Assembly (NCBI GenBank): GCA_002297815.1
Contig: DBKH01000058.1
Span: forward strand, 1-54,028
Source: Bacteroidales bacterium UBA755
Lineage (GTDB): Bacteria; Bacteroidota; Bacteroidia; Bacteroidales; UBA932
DNA: 54,028 nucleotides
Reading direction: 5' to 3'
Position numbers and translations under genes: made by a program. Below the pieces are notes generated by a model that saw only the letters and a list, made by a program, of their open reading frames with translations, ran no database searches and was not told the DNA's origin. Positions 6,411-14,697 of the stretch are shown piece after piece. The first letter of the stretch is position 1, and each line of letters opens with the position of its first letter.

Positions 6411-7685
6411 TTCGTAGAAAGTTATTGTGATTTCTGAGATACCAGCATATTTACTTGACGTTGCGCCAGGACAATAGAATTTAATTTTACCTGTACCCTT
6501 TGATGATATTTCATCAGTAGTATAATTCTTTAAAGTCTTGTCTGTTGGCGTAATACTAGCCACTGATGAGCCGTCAAATGAAATATCAATCTTATCACAA
6601 GTAGCATCGACCCCACCATAAGTCCTTGCTTTAACAGTAATGCTTTTTATGCTTGAAAACGAAATCGAAGGCGTCTCAATATACGTTCCTTCTGACATTC
6701 CATAATGTTTACCTGTTGATGCTAATGGGGCTGTTACTGTCCACCCTTCACCCGATGTAGTGGTCAATTTAATTTCCTTCTCTACCGGTCCAGAATAATC
6801 ATATTTAAAAGCAACTTCTTTAATCTCGCCAGCTTTGAATATGACATCCTTTGGCATTTTCAGCGATTTCTCGCAATCATTGACTTTGATTACAAGTTCA
6901 GAACCTGAAGCGGCTTTGAAAGGCTTGATAGGAATGTAGAAATATGCGGTTTCATTCTTAGCTATTTCCGCTCCATTGGTAACATTGAGAGTGGCACTTG
7001 GGAATGTATAGTCTTTCTTATCTGTAGAGGATGACGTAAATGAAATATTCGAAGGATCAGCAAAGTTGACATAGAAAGTTCCCACAATATCTTCGGTAGC
7101 AGTAAAAACAATGGTGCTAACTTTCAGAGGAGTATCATTAGTGTTTGTCACTCCAATTTTCACTACGGATGTCAGATGATGCATATTGAAAGCAACAGTA
7201 GTGCCTGCGCTAACATTCTTGGAAACTCCGTACAACGGGCACAAAGTACCGCACAAGTGCTCGGTACTGTTATTTTCTTTTTGAGTTGCGCCCTTTGAAT
7301 GCCCAACATAAATCCAACCAGACGAAGTAGCCGCTGGAGTAGTTACTTTATCGGAATAAGGATACAACGCATACCAGTCGTAGCTTCCTTCTGTAGGACC
7401 TTCCTGTTCGCTAGTGAATTTATCACCCTCTCCAGTATAGGTAAACTTAACGTTATCACCATAATCTGAAGTACCAGCGATGGCATGGAACACGTTAAGT
7501 GCATCGCCTTCAGCCCATACGGTCTTGAGATCTTCATTAGCGGTCTTGGTGTCAACAGTAGAGGCGATGATCTCGAACGGAGTGCCTTCGGTTGGACGTT
7601 GCGGTTCAGTGGACTGTTTGTCACAATTGGTGAGGGCGAATGCGGCTGCGCACATCATGCCCAGAGTAAGAATCTGTTTTTTCAT
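6408..7685 (-). CDS. fimbrillin-family (Mfa-like) lipoprotein with C-terminal beta-sandwich
   Basis: The 425-residue protein starts MKKQILTLGMMCAAAFALTNC, a lipoprotein signal with the lipid Cys at position 21. Residues about 35-290 resemble the fimbrillin/Mfa-like family (IIASTVDTKTANEDLKTVWAEG followed by ALNVFH, then LYPYS, MHHLTSVVKI and FKAGEIKEVAFKY). Residues about 300-425 form a second beta-rich domain of the kind often found beside secreted nucleases (ETPSISFSSIKSITVKAR, then ISEITITFYE). It lies 19 nt after the 55-residue peptide gene and is in frame with the nuclease ORF beyond its TGA stop. It may be a truncated product of a larger surface nuclease. The locus has almost no GAATAT motifs, unlike its neighbours. 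Confidence 0.8.
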   Translation of the reverse strand: MKKQILTLGMMCAAAFALTNCDKQSTEPQRPTEGTPFEIIASTVDTKTANEDLKTVWAEGDALNVFHAIAGTSDYGDNVKFTYTGEGDKFTSEQEGPTEGSYDWYALYPYSDKVTTPAATSSGWIYVGHSKGATQKENNSTEHLCGTLCPLYGVSKNVSAGTTVAFNMHHLTSVVKIGVTNTNDTPLKVSTIVFTATEDIVGTFYVNFADPSNISFTSSSTDKKDYTFPSATLNVTNGAEIAKNETAYFYIPIKPFKAASGSELVIKVNDCEKSLKMPKDVIFKAGEIKEVAFKYDYSGPVEKEIKLTTTSGEGWTVTAPLASTGKHYGMSEGTYIETPSISFSSIKSITVKARTYGGVDATCDKIDISFDGSSVASITPTDKTLKNYTTDEISSKGTGKIKFYCPGATSSKYAGISEITITFYE

Positions 7686-7704
7686 TGTGTACGAACTTTA
7701 AAGG

Positions 7705-7872
7705 TTAGAACTCAAGGCCGGAATCGTCAGTTGTCCAGTCATCAATTGAGTAAGTACCATCACCATTACTTCCTTGGCAGATGGTCGCATTGGTGTCAAG
7801 TTCAACGAACTTGCAGATCGGAGCGGTGTATTCTACCCCCCCCCCCAGTTTTTGTAAATCAGTGTGATTCAT
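7705..7872 (-). CDS. 55-residue peptide with an 11-G coding tract
   Basis: The minus strand reads MNHTDLQKLGGGVEYTAPIC at its start and ends WTTDDSGLEF. It has no signal peptide and is acidic at the C-terminus. Short peptides of this style (YTAP...VELDT...CQGS, ending D/E-rich with an aromatic residue) occur before surface-protein genes in Bacteroidales, but I cannot name a family. Codons 9-13 (CTG GGG GGG GGG GTA) contain 11 consecutive G. One G fewer gives an immediate TAG, and one more gives a stop within about 16 codons, so the tract can switch the ORF. A strong promoter (7926-7956) precedes it. The gene is too short for most callers. Confidence 0.65.
   Translation of the reverse strand: MNHTDLQKLGGGVEYTAPICKFVELDTNATICQGSNGDGTYSIDDWTTDDSGLEF
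7846..7856 (-). repeat. homopolymeric G11 tract (C11 on plus strand)
   Basis: Eleven consecutive C on the plus strand lie inside the 55-residue ORF. It is the longest homopolymer I noticed in the window and is a candidate slipped-strand site, or a place where the assembly may be unreliable. Confidence 0.85.
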
Positions 7873-7925
7873 AATGTTATAATTTAAGTGATAAAAAGTA
7901 TTTCAACTTGCTCTTTAACAATCGA

Positions 7926-7956
7926 CAAATTTATAAAACAAAGACAATCTTTCAAA
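7926..7956 (-). promoter_or_regulatory. promoter of peptide-fimbrillin-nuclease locus
   Basis: On the minus strand TTTG (7956-7953) is followed after exactly 19 nt by TAAATTTG (7933-7926). This is a full match to the Bacteroides sigma-ABfr consensus TTTG/19-21/TAnnTTTG. Transcription would begin near 7920 and give a leader of about 47 nt. Confidence 0.8.
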
Positions 7957-8384
7957 GAAAAAGTGTTAAAACATTATAATAACTTTTAATCTGCTCACTG
8001 GCAAGATGTCGATGATGCGGCTCATAACCAAGGAAGGCGTGATTTGTAAATCATTGTTAATAAATAGTTTAACTACTTGCCTTTAGCGATTTAGCACCCA
8101 AGACAAAGCGTTAACCATATGATAATTAATGCATTATCTACCACCCATTGACACTAAAGATGTTGCATATTACAAGAGTGTATGATACTAATTCACATGA
8201 TAATGAAGCAATTTTCCTTACGTTGGCACCGTTGCTTGGAGGCCATGGCGGCCCTTTACCCGGATAGGGCGCGCGAAGCGCGTAGGCCGCCATGGCCCTC
8301 AAGCAGCGGTGCCCCTGACAGAAGATAGCCATGTGACAGCGCCCAGTGCACTTCGGCAAGCTCAGTGACCGGAAAGAGAATGGC
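7957..8384. other. non-coding spacer upstream of the fimbrillin locus
   Basis: This AT-rich spacer runs up to the mltG stop. Apart from the promoter at its left end, the hairpin at 8225-8313 and REP-like sequence from 8349 onward, I see no gene or RNA in it. A small minus-strand frame covering 8138-8518 runs through the hairpin and the end of mltG and is not credible. Confidence 0.5.
8225..8313. repeat. large GC-rich inverted repeat
   Basis: The left arm is GGCACC, GTTGCTTG, GA, GGCCATGGCGGCC. The right arm is GGCCGCCATGGCC, CT, CAAGCAGC, GGTGCC. The inner 13 bp pair perfectly and the outer 14 bp pair with one G-T. The loop contains two further small hairpins (CCCggatAGGG-like and CGCGCgaaGCGCG). 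It is a GC-rich island in an AT-rich spacer downstream of mltG. It has no T-run, so it is more like a MITE-type or structural element than a classic terminator. Confidence 0.8.
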
Positions 8385-8393
8385 TCAGCGACC
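8349..8393. repeat. degenerate REP-like pair at the mltG 3' end
   Basis: CACTTCGGCAAGCTCAGTGACC (8349-8370) and GGCTCAGCGACC (8382-8393) are degenerate members of the window's REP family. The TGA stop of mltG is supplied by the GCTGAGCC of this repeat. Confidence 0.6.
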
Positions 8394-9413
8394 GGAAGTG
8401 CGACGGAGATCGAGGGCGCGCTGGAACTCGCGGGCGTTGCGGTTGTGCTCGGAGAGGGTGGAGGCGAACTTGTGGGTACCATCCATGGCAGCGCTGGCGC
8501 AGAAATAGAGGTAACCATGACGGTCCGGATTCAAGACAGCTTCAAGGCTGGCTTTGTCAGGCACACAGATTGGGCCGGGAGGGAGACCGGCATGAAGGTA
8601 GGTGTTGTACGGAGAGTCAAACTCCAGATGCCGGAACAGAATCCTATTCAGAGTGTAACCATAGCAAAAAGCCACAGTAGGGTCAGCCTGGAGGCGCATT
8701 CCAAGATGCAGACGATTTAGGTAAACACCAGCGATGGAAGGATATTCAGGAGCATAATTCGACTCGCACTTGACGATGGAAGCAACAATCGAGACCTCCT
8801 TCGGTGTCAAACCCTGAGCCTCGGCCTTAGCAACATTCTCAGCAGTCCAAAATGCATCATAAGCCGCTTTCTGCTTGTCTAGAATGTCCTTCATGGATGC
8901 CGTCCAATAGACCTGATAGGTGTCCGGCATGATCAGGGAGAAGACATCCGAAGGAGTGAAGCCATAGCCAGCGAGCAGAACAGAATCATTTAAAGCATCA
9001 GCGACAGCCGCAGAATCAAGCATCATCTGATTGCTGATTTTACGCGCGATTCTGCCCTTGAGCCTCATTGTGCCGGAAAGCACCAGATTAACAGGAGACT
9101 GCCAACCGTTTTTCAGCATCCTCACAACATAAATGCTCGGCTTGTTCTTCTCAACCAAGTAATGTCCTGGTTTCAAATCACTGTCAGTCAAATTCTTCCG
9201 CACAACTCTAGACAAACTGCGATGATTCAAAACAATGCTGTCAGGAATCTGTCCCAAAACCTCAGACACAGTCATCTGCGGACGGATGAACAAATCTGCC
9301 TTACCAGAAAAATTCGGTTTACGGTTGTCAGCATACCAACGTCCACCGACAGCACCCAGAATCACAATCACCAGCAATGCCGTGATCAAAACTATCAACT
9401 TCCAAGTCTTCAT
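8385..9413 (-). CDS. mltG: endolytic transglycosylase MltG
   Basis: The 342-residue protein has an N-terminal transmembrane anchor (residues 5-24) and a YceG/MltG domain. The domain includes IVASIVKCESNY with the catalytic Glu at about 217, LQADPTV, SPYNTYLHAGLPPGPI and HKFASTLSEHN. MltG cuts nascent glycan strands in the inner membrane and limits their length. Its ATG overlaps the stop of the upstream glucosaminidase gene (ATGA), so the two peptidoglycan enzymes are translationally coupled. The last residues (RRTSGR) and the stop are encoded by REP-like sequence. Confidence 0.95.
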   Translation of the reverse strand: MKTWKLIVLITALLVIVILGAVGGRWYADNRKPNFSGKADLFIRPQMTVSEVLGQIPDSIVLNHRSLSRVVRKNLTDSDLKPGHYLVEKNKPSIYVVRMLKNGWQSPVNLVLSGTMRLKGRIARKISNQMMLDSAAVADALNDSVLLAGYGFTPSDVFSLIMPDTYQVYWTASMKDILDKQKAAYDAFWTAENVAKAEAQGLTPKEVSIVASIVKCESNYAPEYPSIAGVYLNRLHLGMRLQADPTVAFCYGYTLNRILFRHLEFDSPYNTYLHAGLPPGPICVPDKASLEAVLNPDRHGYLYFCASAAMDGTHKFASTLSEHNRNAREFQRALDLRRTSGR

Positions 9414-10549
9414 CTTTTCTTCACTTTCTTGCCGCGAAGTATGATTGTGTCACCTTCACGAGGTTCATAATCAGCCGAAAATCCGTTCATCTTCACCACA
9501 CTTGACATCTTAACCGCAAAGCGCTGGCAGATGTCACGAAGCGACTCATCGTCCTCACCGACTATGTACTTGTCAAGCCCCTTCTCAGACTGGTTCTTCT
9601 TTGCCTGCAAATAAACCACTGTACCAGGCAATAGTTCTTCGGAACGAGTCAAGTCATTGAATCTCAACAACTCCTTCAAATAAAGATGGTATGATTGAGC
9701 AATACTTGAATATGTCTCCCCTTCCACCGAAGTGATGAACGGAACCCCATTGCGGGAATATGCCTCCCTAGTCAACGAGAAACTAAACACCTCACGTCCG
9801 CTCTTGTCTATCCTCTTCGGTTCCTCAAGAGAAAGCGGTGATGCTGGAATCACATCTGGCACAGATTCCTCAGCAGACCTGTATTTCTTTCTGACCTTAC
9901 GAGCCTTCTTCTCCCTGCGTAGTTCCTTACGGGACTTAGCTTTCTTGGTAACAGTTGACTTGCCACCCTTAGATGTTTCTGAACCAACGGACATTGAGCC
10001 CTCTTTCTGAGACTCTGCTTCCGACAAACGCTCCGACTCTTCGGAAGTCATTGTGTCATATTCATAAAGCTTGTAATCTTCGATGTATTTGATAAGCTTC
10101 GCTGGATAGTTCGGATCGGTTGCATAGCCGGCCTTTTTCAAGCCGTACGCCCATCCCTTGTAGTCAGTGGTTTTAAGTTCGAAGAGGAATTTGTAGCGAT
10201 CGCGATAACGAAGGAAGTCCGAATGATCTTGAAAGGACTCATCAGCGGAATCATAAACCCTGAAGCACTCCCCCTTGGCATCATCATCGTAACGCATTGA
10301 TTTACCTTTCCAATCCTTATGGCACTTGATTCCGAAGTGGTTGTTGCCTTCGGAAGCTAATGCAGACAGGCCGTACCTCGACTCTAAAATTCCCTGAGCC
10401 AAGGTGATGCTAGCTGGAACTCCACTACGGTACATCTCACGCACAGCTGTCGGAGCCCACTTCTGAATGTACCTTTCCTGAGGCGTACCCTGAGCCAGAA
10501 GTGAAATCTGACACAGAATCAAATTTATGAATATGAGAATCTTCTTCAT
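9410..10549 (-). CDS. glucosaminidase (FlgJ/Bax-type) with two LysM domains
   Basis: This 379-residue exported protein has a signal peptide (residues 1-19, ending LLAQ). It has an endo-beta-N-acetylglucosaminidase domain (about 25-165, with SITLAQGILESRYG containing the likely catalytic Glu and GNNHFGIKCH). A Lys/Arg-rich low-complexity linker (about 190-235, KKAKSRKELRREKKARKVRK) follows. Two C-terminal LysM-type peptidoglycan-binding modules (about 275-320 and 328-375, YIVGEDDESLRDICQRF) complete it. It should cut peptidoglycan in the periplasm. It overlaps mltG by 4 nt. Confidence 0.9.
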   Translation of the reverse strand: MKKILIFINLILCQISLLAQGTPQERYIQKWAPTAVREMYRSGVPASITLAQGILESRYGLSALASEGNNHFGIKCHKDWKGKSMRYDDDAKGECFRVYDSADESFQDHSDFLRYRDRYKFLFELKTTDYKGWAYGLKKAGYATDPNYPAKLIKYIEDYKLYEYDTMTSEESERLSEAESQKEGSMSVGSETSKGGKSTVTKKAKSRKELRREKKARKVRKKYRSAEESVPDVIPASPLSLEEPKRIDKSGREVFSFSLTREAYSRNGVPFITSVEGETYSSIAQSYHLYLKELLRFNDLTRSEELLPGTVVYLQAKKNQSEKGLDKYIVGEDDESLRDICQRFAVKMSSVVKMNGFSADYEPREGDTIILRGKKVKKR

Positions 10550-10628
10550 CTTGTTATTTTACAGCAAAGCGTAAATATAACGATAATTACTCTAAGAAAG
10601 GCTCAACTTTCCCTCAAAAGACACGTTC

Positions 10629-11570
10629 TTATGCCAATTTCACAAGCGGGATGTCAAAAACATCACCATCATGGGCAGCGTAAGTCTCCGGGAATATGCT
10701 CCTGCACTCCGATTCATAGAGAGCAATGTCATAACTACGCGAAGAGTAATGCCCTATCACAAGCTTTTTCACACCAGCGTCCAAAGCACACTTTGCGGCC
10801 TGAAGCGTTGTCGAGTGATTCCTTTTAGCAGCCTGATCAGCTAGTTCGGCAGGATAGGTCGTCTCGTGATAAAGCAAGTCAACGCCTTTGACCCAGGAGG
10901 CTAACTCAGGAAACGGAGCTGTGTCACTGCAATAAGCAAAAGCTCTGGGAGAGTAAGGCTTATAGCCTAATTCCTGAAACGGGATGACCTCTCTGGAGCC
11001 ATCGGGTTGTTCGCGGACTACATCCTCCCCACGCTTAACGGCACCGATCTCGGTGAGTGAGAGGGAATATTCATCAATCTTCCACTTTTTGACATTCATT
11101 TGAGGCTCCTTCTCCCTAAACAGCCAACCAAAAGTTTCGATTTTGTGCCTCAAAGGGAAAGCAAAAATCTCAAGAGACTTCGTGTGATAGACCATCTGAG
11201 GCGACTTCATCGTCATTGGAATATGCCGGATCTCGAATGGAATCCCTTCACCATAGTAGGATAGGAAGAACTTGAGGATTGGGCCGAAACTCACTGGAGC
11301 GTAGATGTTCAGAGGAGTCATTCTGGAAAGCATTCCCATTGTGGAAAGCAAGCCGAACAGTCCAAAGACATGATCACCATGAATGTGCGAGATAAAGATT
11401 GAGTCAATCCTCATCGGGGAAATGTGGCACTCTTGCAGGCGAGTCTGAACTCCCTCCCCGCAATCAATCAAAAAAAAGCGCCCATGTACGGAAAGTACCT
11501 GAGCGCTCTGATTTCTTCCGGGGATGGGCTTGGCCGAAGCCGTGCCCAACACCGTTAAAGTAAAATCCAT
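10629..11570 (-). CDS. rnz: ribonuclease Z (tRNA 3' processing endonuclease)
   Basis: The 313-residue protein is a metallo-beta-lactamase fold enzyme with FISHIHGDHVFGLFG (metal ligands His62, His64, Asp66, His67). It also has the flexible-arm region (GWLFREKEP onward), YCSDTAPF, the HETTYP motif and GHYSSR. RNase Z removes the 3' trailer of tRNA precursors, which matters here because the tRNA in the window has no encoded CCA. It starts 3 nt after the rpsA stop codon, so it is probably transcribed with rpsA. Confidence 0.95.
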   Translation of the reverse strand: MDFTLTVLGTASAKPIPGRNQSAQVLSVHGRFFLIDCGEGVQTRLQECHISPMRIDSIFISHIHGDHVFGLFGLLSTMGMLSRMTPLNIYAPVSFGPILKFFLSYYGEGIPFEIRHIPMTMKSPQMVYHTKSLEIFAFPLRHKIETFGWLFREKEPQMNVKKWKIDEYSLSLTEIGAVKRGEDVVREQPDGSREVIPFQELGYKPYSPRAFAYCSDTAPFPELASWVKGVDLLYHETTYPAELADQAAKRNHSTTLQAAKCALDAGVKKLVIGHYSSRSYDIALYESECRSIFPETYAAHDGDVFDIPLVKLA

Positions 11571-11573
11571 GGA

Positions 11574-13421
11574 TTATTCACCCTTCTCAAATTTGTCCTT
11601 AAGGGCAGCGAGTTCGCTGATGTCACCGAGAGTGGTCTTCTCAAGATTAGAGTTGATCTTCTTAACGACCTTCTTGGTGTTGTCAGCCTCGACAGCTACC
11701 TTCTCGGCTTTAGCCTCAGCGTATGTCCTTACGTGTGAGAGAAGGATTCTACGAGTGCTCCTTCTGAGCTCAACAACCTTGAACGGAAGTTTCTCGCCCA
11801 CAACAGCCTGCTTGCCATCCTCCTTGATGAGATCACGGCTGAAAGCGAAGCCCTCATCGTCACCTTCAAGTTTGATGTTAGCACCCTTGTCGGTAAGAGA
11901 AGCAACTGTTCCCTCTACTGTTGAACCAACAGGATATTTCTCCTCGATAGCGTCCCAAGGGTTAGGAGTAAGCTGCTTGTGGCCAAGGCTGAGCTTGTGG
12001 TTAGCCTCATCGAAGTCAAGAATCTGTACATCAATAACATCACCAGGAGAAACAAGCTCTGAAGGATGCTTGATCTTGTTCCAAGAGAGGTCGCTGATGT
12101 GGATGAGTCCCTCTACTCCGTCCTCTGGCTCTGCGAACACACCGAAGTTGGTGATGTTGCGTACAACAGCCTTGTGAACTGAACCTACAGGGTACTTGTC
12201 GCGGATGCTCTCCCAAGGGTTAGGAGTAAGCTGCTTCAGACCGAGGGACATCTTCCTGTTCTCACGGTCGATGGAGAGAACCTTAGCCTCTACCTCGTCA
12301 CCTACCTTGAGGAACTCCTGAGCGCTGTGGAGTCTTGGAGACCAAGACATCTCAGACACGTGGATAAGACCCTCAACACCTGGCTCAATCTCTACGAAAG
12401 CACCGTAGTCAGCGATGAGCACAACCTTACCCTTGACAACATCGCCTTCCTTGATGTTAGCATCGAGGTTGTCCCAAGGATGAGGAGTAAGCTGCTTGTA
12501 ACCAAGGGCGATTCTCTTCTGCTGAGGATCGAACTCCTTGACAACAACCTTAATCTTCTGATCGAGAGAAACGACCTCCTCTGGGTTGTCGATTCTGCCC
12601 CAAGACAGGTCTGTGATGTGGATGAGACCGTCAACACCACCGAGGTCAACGAAGACTCCGTAGTTGGTGATGTTCTTGACAGTACCCTCAAGAATCTGAC
12701 CTTTCTCAAGCTTGCTGATGAGCTCGGCCCTACGCTGCTCCTGCTCTGCTTCGAGAAGAGCTTTGTGGGAAACGACAACATTGCGGAACTCCTGATTGAT
12801 CTTGACAATCTTGAAGTCCATTGTCTGATTGACGTAAGCATCGTAGTCGCGGATAGGCTTGATGTCGATCTGTGAACCAGGAAGGAATGCCTCGATTCCG
12901 AACACATCGACAATCATACCACCCTTTGTGCGAGTCTTTACGAAGCCCTTGACAATCTCGTCGTTGTTGAATGCCTCGTTGACCCTGTCCCAAGACTTGA
13001 GGGCGCGTGCCTTCTTGTGGGAAAGAATCAATTGACCCTTTTTGTCCTCAGCGGACTCTACATAAACCTCAACTTTGTCTCCAACCTTGAGGTCTGGATT
13101 GTAACGGAACTCAGGTGCCTGGATGACGCCTTCGCTCTTGTAACCTATGTTGACAATAACTTCTCTCTTGGAGATAGCGGTAACAGTACCTTCTACAACC
13201 TCATTCTCAACAATCTTTGAGAGAGTCTGGTCGTAAGCGTCCTCAATGGACTTCTTGTCGGAACTTCCGTAAATCTCTGAACTGCCTTCGAATGCGTCCC
13301 AGTCGAACTTGTCTGGAGCGATCGAAGCATTGAGAGCTGTTTTCTTTTCAGCCGGAGCCTCGGCCTTAGGCGCTGCCTCAACCTTAACTTCTTCGGCTAC
13401 TTTTTGTGTTTCTTCTGCCAT
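11574..13421 (-). CDS. rpsA: 30S ribosomal protein S1
   Basis: The 615-residue protein has an Ala/Glu/Lys-rich N-terminal tail followed by six S1 RNA-binding repeats (roughly residues 75-145, 160-230, 245-315, 330-400, 418-488 and 505-575). The later repeats share the hallmark VEGLIHISDLSW and LGHKQLTPNPWD sequences. S1 delivers mRNA to the 30S subunit and matters more where Shine-Dalgarno pairing is weak, as in this phylum. Codon use is strongly biased and the gene contains no GAATAT motif, consistent with very high expression. It is the first gene of an rpsA-rnz unit. Confidence 0.97.
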   Translation of the reverse strand: MAEETQKVAEEVKVEAAPKAEAPAEKKTALNASIAPDKFDWDAFEGSSEIYGSSDKKSIEDAYDQTLSKIVENEVVEGTVTAISKREVIVNIGYKSEGVIQAPEFRYNPDLKVGDKVEVYVESAEDKKGQLILSHKKARALKSWDRVNEAFNNDEIVKGFVKTRTKGGMIVDVFGIEAFLPGSQIDIKPIRDYDAYVNQTMDFKIVKINQEFRNVVVSHKALLEAEQEQRRAELISKLEKGQILEGTVKNITNYGVFVDLGGVDGLIHITDLSWGRIDNPEEVVSLDQKIKVVVKEFDPQQKRIALGYKQLTPHPWDNLDANIKEGDVVKGKVVLIADYGAFVEIEPGVEGLIHVSEMSWSPRLHSAQEFLKVGDEVEAKVLSIDRENRKMSLGLKQLTPNPWESIRDKYPVGSVHKAVVRNITNFGVFAEPEDGVEGLIHISDLSWNKIKHPSELVSPGDVIDVQILDFDEANHKLSLGHKQLTPNPWDAIEEKYPVGSTVEGTVASLTDKGANIKLEGDDEGFAFSRDLIKEDGKQAVVGEKLPFKVVELRRSTRRILLSHVRTYAEAKAEKVAVEADNTKKVVKKINSNLEKTTLGDISELAALKDKFEKGE

Positions 13422-13481
13422 AATGGTAATAAAAAGATAACTAGTTGTTTAACAATATTTCCATGCCCTACCGGACACGCC

Positions 13482-13500
13482 TTTTAGGCGCGAACGGTCA
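13482..13500 (-). other. hairpin in the rpsA leader
   Basis: On the minus strand the roughly 80-nt leader contains CGCCTAAAAGGCG, a 5-bp stem with a short loop, flanked by a GACCG...CGGT complementarity. Ribosomal protein leaders often carry autoregulatory structures; this role is inference. Confidence 0.35.
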
Positions 13501-13509
13501 AAAGGCTCG

Positions 13510-13540
13510 CAAAAATAGGCAAAATTCTCTGATTTACAAT
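13510..13540 (-). promoter_or_regulatory. promoter of rpsA
   Basis: On the minus strand ATTG (13540-13537) is followed by a 19-nt spacer and TATTTTTG (13517-13510). The predicted leader is about 80 nt. Confidence 0.7.
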
Positions 13541-13557
13541 AAGTATCTGGCAATAAT

Positions 13558-14505
13558 TTACAAAAGCTTGTTCTTCCTGAAAAGGAACATAACTAAAGCC
13601 ACCGTCAACAGCATCACACCGAGCAACAGAACCCAAGTCCAACCCTTGTCCATCAGCGGCATAGGGACATTCATACCATAAAAACTTGCGACAAGTGTTG
13701 GTGGCATTAAAAGCACGGAAACCAGAGTGAAAATTTTCATGATCTTGTTCTGGTCCAGATTGATAAGACCGACTACCGTGTCTTGAAGGTACTCAAGCCT
13801 CTCGAAACTAAAATTCGTGTGATTGATGAGCGAGGTGATGTCTTGCAGCAGAACCGAAAAACGTCCTTGAAGCTCCTGAGGGTATTTGTCACTGCGAATC
13901 ATGTTGGAAATCAGTCGCTGCTTATCGACTATGTTCTCGCGTACGAGCATTGTGTTTTCCTGCAACTGATTGATGTCCAAGAGGAAATCCTCGTTAATGT
14001 CTTCCTGTTGATTAATTCTCTTGCTGTACTGAGAAATCTCCTTACTCATCAACTCGATCATGTCTGCATCCAAATCGACACGTTGATCCATGATGCTGGC
14101 AAAGACCGTGTAGCCGTTAGGATAAGACTGTGGCATTGCGACAATCCTTCGTTGAAGTTCGGTGAAGCTCCTCAGGGGGACATCTCTCAAAGTGGTAAGA
14201 CAGTTCCCCACGAAGGTAAAGGAAACAGCTTCCATCGAGTAATCCTCCGGACCTGGCATCAAGAAGTTGGTGTTGGCAAAAATCGCATTTTCTGTCTCAG
14301 AAAAACGTGATGAGCTCTCGATCTCCTCGGCTTGAGCGCGGCTCTGGATTTCCTCTCCCAAGAACTCATCGACAGTGTGCTTCTCCTCACTGGACGGAGA
14401 AAGAATGTCAATCCAAAGGGCATCGTCTCGCTTTATCTTAGAAAGCTCCGTTTCAGACTGGGAAACCAACAGTTTGCCGTTCTGTCTGTAGAAAATCGCG
14501 ATCAT
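13558..14505 (-). CDS. corA: CorA-family magnesium/cobalt transporter
   Basis: The chosen start gives 315 residues beginning MIAIFYRQNGKLLVS. The long soluble alpha/beta and coiled-helix region is followed by two C-terminal membrane helices. The first is preceded by the signature YGMN (in ASFYGMNVPMPL), the selectivity loop of CorA channels. The basic tail RKNKLL is typical. An upstream ATG at 14553 would add 16 residues that do not resemble the family. A -7 box (14588-14595) and a strong AT-rich hairpin lie upstream. The gene follows mntP on the same strand. Confidence 0.93.
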   Translation of the reverse strand: MIAIFYRQNGKLLVSQSETELSKIKRDDALWIDILSPSSEEKHTVDEFLGEEIQSRAQAEEIESSSRFSETENAIFANTNFLMPGPEDYSMEAVSFTFVGNCLTTLRDVPLRSFTELQRRIVAMPQSYPNGYTVFASIMDQRVDLDADMIELMSKEISQYSKRINQQEDINEDFLLDINQLQENTMLVRENIVDKQRLISNMIRSDKYPQELQGRFSVLLQDITSLINHTNFSFERLEYLQDTVVGLINLDQNKIMKIFTLVSVLLMPPTLVASFYGMNVPMPLMDKGWTWVLLLGVMLLTVALVMFLFRKNKLL

Positions 14506-14587
14506 AATCTTTCTTCTGATTATTTCCCGGCCCAAGCGTGGGAAAGGTTCCACTTCAATTCGCTGACATTACGGAGAAGTCAGTCTG

Positions 14588-14595
14588 CAAAAATA
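14588..14595 (-). promoter_or_regulatory. -7 box of corA promoter
   Basis: The minus strand reads TATTTTTG, directly adjoining the palindrome at 14595-14640, which would cover the spacer and -33 region. Confidence 0.55.
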
Positions 14596-14640
14596 GGAAT
14601 AAATTATGGACTAAAAAAGATTAGTTCATAATTTATTCCT
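14595..14640 (-). terminator. AT-rich hairpin: mntP terminator and possible corA operator
   Basis: AGGAATAAATTATG (14595-14608) pairs perfectly with CATAATTTATTCCT (14627-14640), with three more pairs toward the loop. On the minus strand it is followed by TATTTTTG. It can terminate mntP transcription, but it also overlaps the corA promoter upstream region. Both readings fit. Confidence 0.65.
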
Positions 14641-14697
14641 CATTAATTTTTCAACCCCAGTCACTCCGTGACAGCACCAGAGTGGGTGAATATATTC

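Noticed and set aside
8138..8518. Minus-strand frame through the large hairpin
   Set aside because: Its sequence is mostly the translated inverted repeat and the end of mltG in another frame.
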